DNA from: Glycine soja
Taxonomy: Eukaryota; Streptophyta; Magnoliopsida; Fabales; Fabaceae
Assembly: GCF_004193775.1 (NCBI RefSeq)
Contig: NC_041006.1
Location: 29,193,102 to 29,257,101, forward strand
Reading direction: 5' to 3'
Length of the DNA stretch: 64,000 nt
Positions 60,030 to 64,000 of the stretch are shown one piece after another. The notes beneath the pieces were generated by a model. The model was not told the origin of the DNA. It searched no databases and saw only the letters and a program-made list of their open reading frames with translations. The position numbers and the translations under genes are program-made. The number at the start of each line of letters is the position of its first letter. Within the stretch, counting starts at the first letter, position 1.

Positions 60030-61890
60030 TAATAACAACCTTCAAATTGCCCCATGTATAGTGTCATTTGCCAACGTCAGAATTCACAAGCAATTCTCTT
60101 CAAATTTCAGTCAGCCCGCATCAATTAGACCTTGCACCTTATGTTTCAGGGTCCTACAATGCTCAATGGAATGCCCCAGAACTCCTTCATGATAAGCACA
60201 TGTTACGTTCAAGTCATATCCTCAGAAAAATGGAGGTTGAGGAACCTTGGCTAGGGTTATGGCTACCATTGAATTATCAAGTAGATATGGGAGCAAGTTA
60301 GCATAGGACACCAAAATTAGGGTGAATTCTACAGGTTTTGTCGTTGGAAAATTCCTTTCCTAGTTGGTGTTTTGGTTTGTATTAAGGGTGGTGTTTGGCA
60401 ACGAATATGCGGCAGGCAGACTTTGAGGCTGATTTAGGGATGACCTTTGTGGATGATTGGGTGGTGGGTAATGAGAAGGGCTAATATTGAGTAATGATAT
60501 TGTTGAGCTGGTGGGGATTTGGCCATGTAGGAATGACAATTACAACATAGGTTCCTCCCTCCTTCTCATTCTCTCCATTTGCCCCAGTTTTCTCATTCAT
60601 CAAAGTAGGATAATCAAATTTGTCTCTTTTCAGACCCATTTCGATCCTTTCGCCGGTGAAAACTAAATCGGCAAAGCTTGAAGGCGTGTAACCCACCATC
60701 TTTTTATAGTAAAACACTGGTAATGTGTCTACTATCATTGTTATCATCTCCTTCTATGTCATTTGGGGCGCCACTTGGGCTGCCGGGTCCTTCCACCTTT
60801 GGGTATATTATTTGAAAGATTTGTGCCCCTTTTTGCCCATGTTCTGTAGCTGCATCCTATTTGGAGCCATATTAGAATTATACTGATACTGCATAACAAA
60901 ACCAACCATTAGGTTCTTCCAAGAACGGACTCGGGAAGGTTCCAAGTTAGTATACCAGGTGACGGCTGCCCCAATAAGGCTTTCTTGGAAGAAATGCATA
61001 AGCAGTCATCTTTCGCGTATGCCCCCATCTTCTGACAGTACAGTTTCAAGTGATTCTTGGGGCAAGTAGTCTCGTTGTACTTATCGAAGTCAGGCACCTT
61101 GAATTTCAGAGGGATGATGACATAAGCACTAGGCACAATTCTGCCATGCCAGCAAAGGCATGATCTTCGCCTCTTTCAATGGCCCTGAGCCTTTCCTCTA
61201 TATGTCCCAATTTTCCCTTTTATGCCATACCAGGAGGGATTCTTCCCGCCTTACAATGCAAGGGTTGAGGTTGTGGGCAAAATTAGGGGCCCTCCAAAGT
61301 GTTTGGCAGGGGTACACCACCAACTGCTTGTCCCTCGGTAGCGTATCCGAGGCGAGACTTGAAGTCGACTAGATCGTGGTGGGGTATTTCATGTGTCTCC
61401 CCCATGGGTTGAGAGACATGTGCATGATTAGATTGAGGTTGTTGGCTCTCAACGAGTATGGGATTGGAGTTATTGATATTCTCACCGGGAGTATGCGCCA
61501 CATTGGGTGGCATATAGTTCGGAGGTAAGCCATATGGCGAGAAGGGATGCTCGTTTTGAACTTGCACAAAATGGGGACCGCCCACACTTCCCAACTCTTT
61601 GCCTCCCCAACCTACCATATTCGAGGTTGGATGATTTATTTGGTTGAGGCCAGAGAGGGGAGTCAGGTCCACCTCAGCAACGGTGCTGGTAACGGCAGCT
61701 GCACCCGCATTGACTTTCGTTATCTTCTTCATGCTCATCATGGGCTCCATCATTGTGACCATTTACTCTTTCATGGCCTGCATGTTGGCCTTCATCCGCT
61801 CTTGCACCTCCTCTATTTCACCCATTACTCTAGTTCTAACACGCATTCGGTAAGGGCACCGTAAAGCGCATTCTTTCCTTTTGATAACAA
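60030..61890 (-). pseudogene. Ogre-like gag remnant
   Basis: Minus-strand segments in order: EEVQERMKANMQAMKE (near 61800), GLPPNYMPPNVAHTPGEN (61510), IPLKFKVPDFDKYNETTCPK (61110), FFQESLIGAAVTWYTNLEPS (60990), YNSNMAPNRMQLQNMGKKG (60880), MIVDTLPVFYYKKMVGY (60740), and a zinc-knuckle TCAYHEGVLGHSIEHC (60205-60157). This matches the capsid core and nucleocapsid of Ogre-type gag. Stops at 61763-61765, near 61250 and within the knuckle region, and frameshifts near 61000, break it. It would coat element RNA. Confidence 0.85.
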
Positions 61891-63310
61891 TGATTACAGT
61901 TATGATTTCAAGGAAAGAATGCAATGAGCAATGCAACCAATGAAAAGCATGGATGTATGTGAATGATGCATTGTCAAAGTATTGCAAATTTCACGCAAGA
62001 CATAGGGTTGAATCAATTTTAGATTTTCATTTAAACCATAGTCCATCACGTCTTTGTCAAAGTGAAACTGGAAATAACACATGGACATTGACAATCCTCA
62101 ATTTTTTTGTAAATTGGCATAATTATGTGTTGGCAGTAGACAAAGAAACGATGTAACTCGATCCATCTTTTGCCCCAATTTTTGCAAGTCAATTACTTCC
62201 ATACTTGACCTTGACTCGATTAACCTTTTCTTAAAAGCATGTGCTTGGTTCAACCCCATAATCCAAGGAATAGCAATTTTGATCGCCAATACTTCGACCA
62301 CGTCTCATAGAGACGAATGACTCAGGCATACTTATGCTATGCATGGAAAATGCAACTATGAGATTAAGATGCCTGAAGAACCATCATTTTCCTAGTTTAA
62401 CCATGCATTAGGTACCACATTCACATGATTTTCAATCATCATCTTTTTTTTTATAGAGAAATGGGTGTATAATCCCAACATGGTTGGTTTATAGCCATCT
62501 TCATGGTACCCAACACATGTAACTAAGAATGTAGTGAGACTTTCATTCTTCATTGTGACTTTCTTTTTGTTTTGTTTTTGTGTTTTTTTTTACATGCAGA
62601 GGAAAATGCAAGGATCATGCATGAGTGAACATCATGTGAATGATGAAAATAGAATGTATGCAATTGGCATGCTAAATGAAGGTGTATGATAATGTCGTGA
62701 TTTATGCAAATGTAATGCACGAATATGATACAGGAATGATACACCTATTACGATGCTATGAAGAGACGCATGATGCCATCAAGGAATATGTTGGAGTAAG
62801 TTTGCTGCATGCCCCTTAATTGAGGAACCTAATGGAAATGATCCAAAAGTCCACTTCTAGTGATAACTCCAAAGGGTGGTTTCAAGTAACTTTACTAGCT
62901 TCTAAAGATATCATCCTCTTAGGTAATACATTGTGGTGATAGGGACTATCAGCGACAATGCATCACTAAAAGAGGAAAACTCTAGATGAGGCTTCAATGT
63001 CATCAAGCAAGTCAGAGACCCAGCATGACCACAGATAAACCTCCACTCCTTATGGCTGACATAGACCCGGGTATAGGGCTTAACATCTCAATGTGTGTGT
63101 GAGGTGTAGGTGTCATGTGTGTGTAGAAAAAGTATTTCTAACTATGAATGTAATCGATAGACAAGCACACACCAAACACAACAACATAGCAAAGGTTATG
63201 TACAAATATGGACAAAAACCAAAGATAAAAGGGAAGAGAGAGCATAAATAAAGAAGAAGTCATGATGAGATGTTGCACGCTGATTGATTGACCTAACTCT
63301 CTAAAAATAG
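61891..63310 (-). other. Leader region of the Ogre-like element
   Basis: The stretch between the primer-binding site and gag has no frame that I recognise. Ogre elements usually carry an extra ORF upstream of gag; I see no convincing remnant of it here. Confidence 0.45.
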
Positions 63311-63328
63311 TCCCCAGAGGAGTCGCCA
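63311..63328 (-). other. Primer-binding site of the Ogre-like element
   Basis: On the minus strand TGGCGACTCCTCTGGGGA lies 2 bp after the right LTR. This form is typical of Ogre-type elements, for which a tRNA-Arg primer has been described. Confidence 0.85.
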
Positions 63329-63330
63329 AC

Positions 63331-64000
63331 TGTCACAACCTGCCCTCCGGCGGGGGCGCGAAAAGGCCTCTCGTATGGGCCAATGGTGCGTCTTCAATTG
63401 AAGGAAAACACGTGGAGTCGCCACCAACGTTTATTCGAGGAAAACGCTAGAAAAACCAAAAAGACAAAGGTCTGCGTATTTTGAAAATGAGGGTTCAATA
63501 GTTGTTTACACATAGGGAAGGTATTAGCACCCCACACGCCTGTCACAATAGCCTCTAATCGAGTGTGCAAATCATGACTTCAAAACTATGTATTTTCCCT
63601 TTTTATATTATCTTTTTCCCTTTTTATGTTTTCTTACTTTTTTTTCCTTTTTGCTTTTTTTACTTTTTTTCCCTCGCTCCTACGTATCCTCGGGTGTGAT
63701 GAGAAAATCAGACCTACATAGTTCTTTAAGAACTGAACGGTGGTTAAATTGTTTTTTTATCTTTTTTGAAAGATTGATTTTAACCGAGCAAAATTCGTTT
63801 AAGGTGTTGGACCCCATGCGCATGGGGAAGGTATTAGCACGTCACGTGCCCGTCACAAGGGACGACAACCTCTAATCGAGTGTGCAAATCATGACTTCAC
63901 CTCCCTTTTTATGTTATCTTTTTCCCTTTTTATGTCTTTTTTACTTTTGCTCCTTTTTATGTTTTTTACTTTTTTGGAGTCGACAAGGGTATTACCCTCG
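63331..64000 (-). repeat. Ogre-like 5' LTR (right copy, partial)
   Basis: It matches the left LTR from 54371. It is cut by the window end. It contains a 310-bp internal duplication: GGAAGGTATTAGCAC occurs at 63516 and again at 63826, joined after GGTGTTGGACC. The left LTR has one copy only. Confidence 0.88.

Larger units (their letters stand above)
54371..64000 (-). mobile_element. Ogre/Tat-type gypsy element without pol (minus strand, right end outside window)
   Basis: LTR sequence starting TGTC(G/A)CAACCTGCC occurs at 54371 and 63331. On the minus strand a primer-binding site follows the right LTR (63311-63328), then a leader, a gag remnant (about 61890-60030), a long noncoding stretch, tandem arrays (57730-55990) and a polypurine tract beside the left LTR. 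RT, RNase H and integrase are not found. The layout fits a non-autonomous Ogre-like element. The pentamer left of the insertion is ATCAC (54366-54370). Confidence 0.85.

Overview
The window looks like repeat-rich plant nuclear DNA, most likely from a legume close to soybean (Glycine). The evidence is AT-rich spacers, dense LTR-retrotransposon and CACTA debris of plant lineages (Tat, Athila/Calypso, Ogre), arrays of the palindrome GTAATCGATTAC that I associate with soybean LTRs, an Au-type SINE, and plant gene families (subtilase, HSL1-like receptor kinase, AGO10, DFR-like reductase). No bacterial, organellar or CRISPR signal was seen.

Layout. 1-2865: terminal part of an LTR element on the minus strand, carrying paired palindromes. 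2866-~13640: a decayed Tat-lineage Ty3/gypsy element on the plus strand (gag, protease, RT, RNase H, second archaeal-type RNase H, integrase) with an antisense plant-mobile-domain (PMD) gene between integrase and the 3' LTR. 14125-16392, minus strand: an intact intronless subtilisin-like protease of the ARA12/SBT1.7 type, the only clearly functional gene here. 16600-29650: AT-rich spacer with a duplicated ~500-bp repeat, the second copy split by a ~5-kb insertion with a CACTA-type terminus. 29890-31450: another CACTA-type terminus followed by two exons of a broken dihydroflavonol-reductase-like gene. 35706-36915, minus: a truncated LRR receptor-kinase pseudogene. 38794-~46040: a decayed CACTA transposon (TNP2 transposase; second gene with Transposase_24-like, DUF8039-like and Ulp1 protease segments), interrupted by a solo LTR. 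46487-52983: a gag-only Athila/Calypso-like element inserted just downstream, itself holding a second solo LTR of the same family, which in turn holds an Au SINE. 54241-54370: the first 43 codons of an AGO10 (PINHEAD/ZWILLE)-like gene, cut by an Ogre-like element on the minus strand (54371 to beyond 64000) that has gag but no pol and large tandem arrays next to its 3' LTR.

Apart from the subtilase, the genes do not form a pathway. The window is a record of nested transposition, with gene fragments stranded or captured between elements. The most distinctive signals are the 12-bp palindrome pairs spaced two helical turns apart in three LTRs, the interrupted AGO10 start, the antisense PMD gene in the Tat element, and the four-layer nest whose insertion order can be read from target-site duplications.
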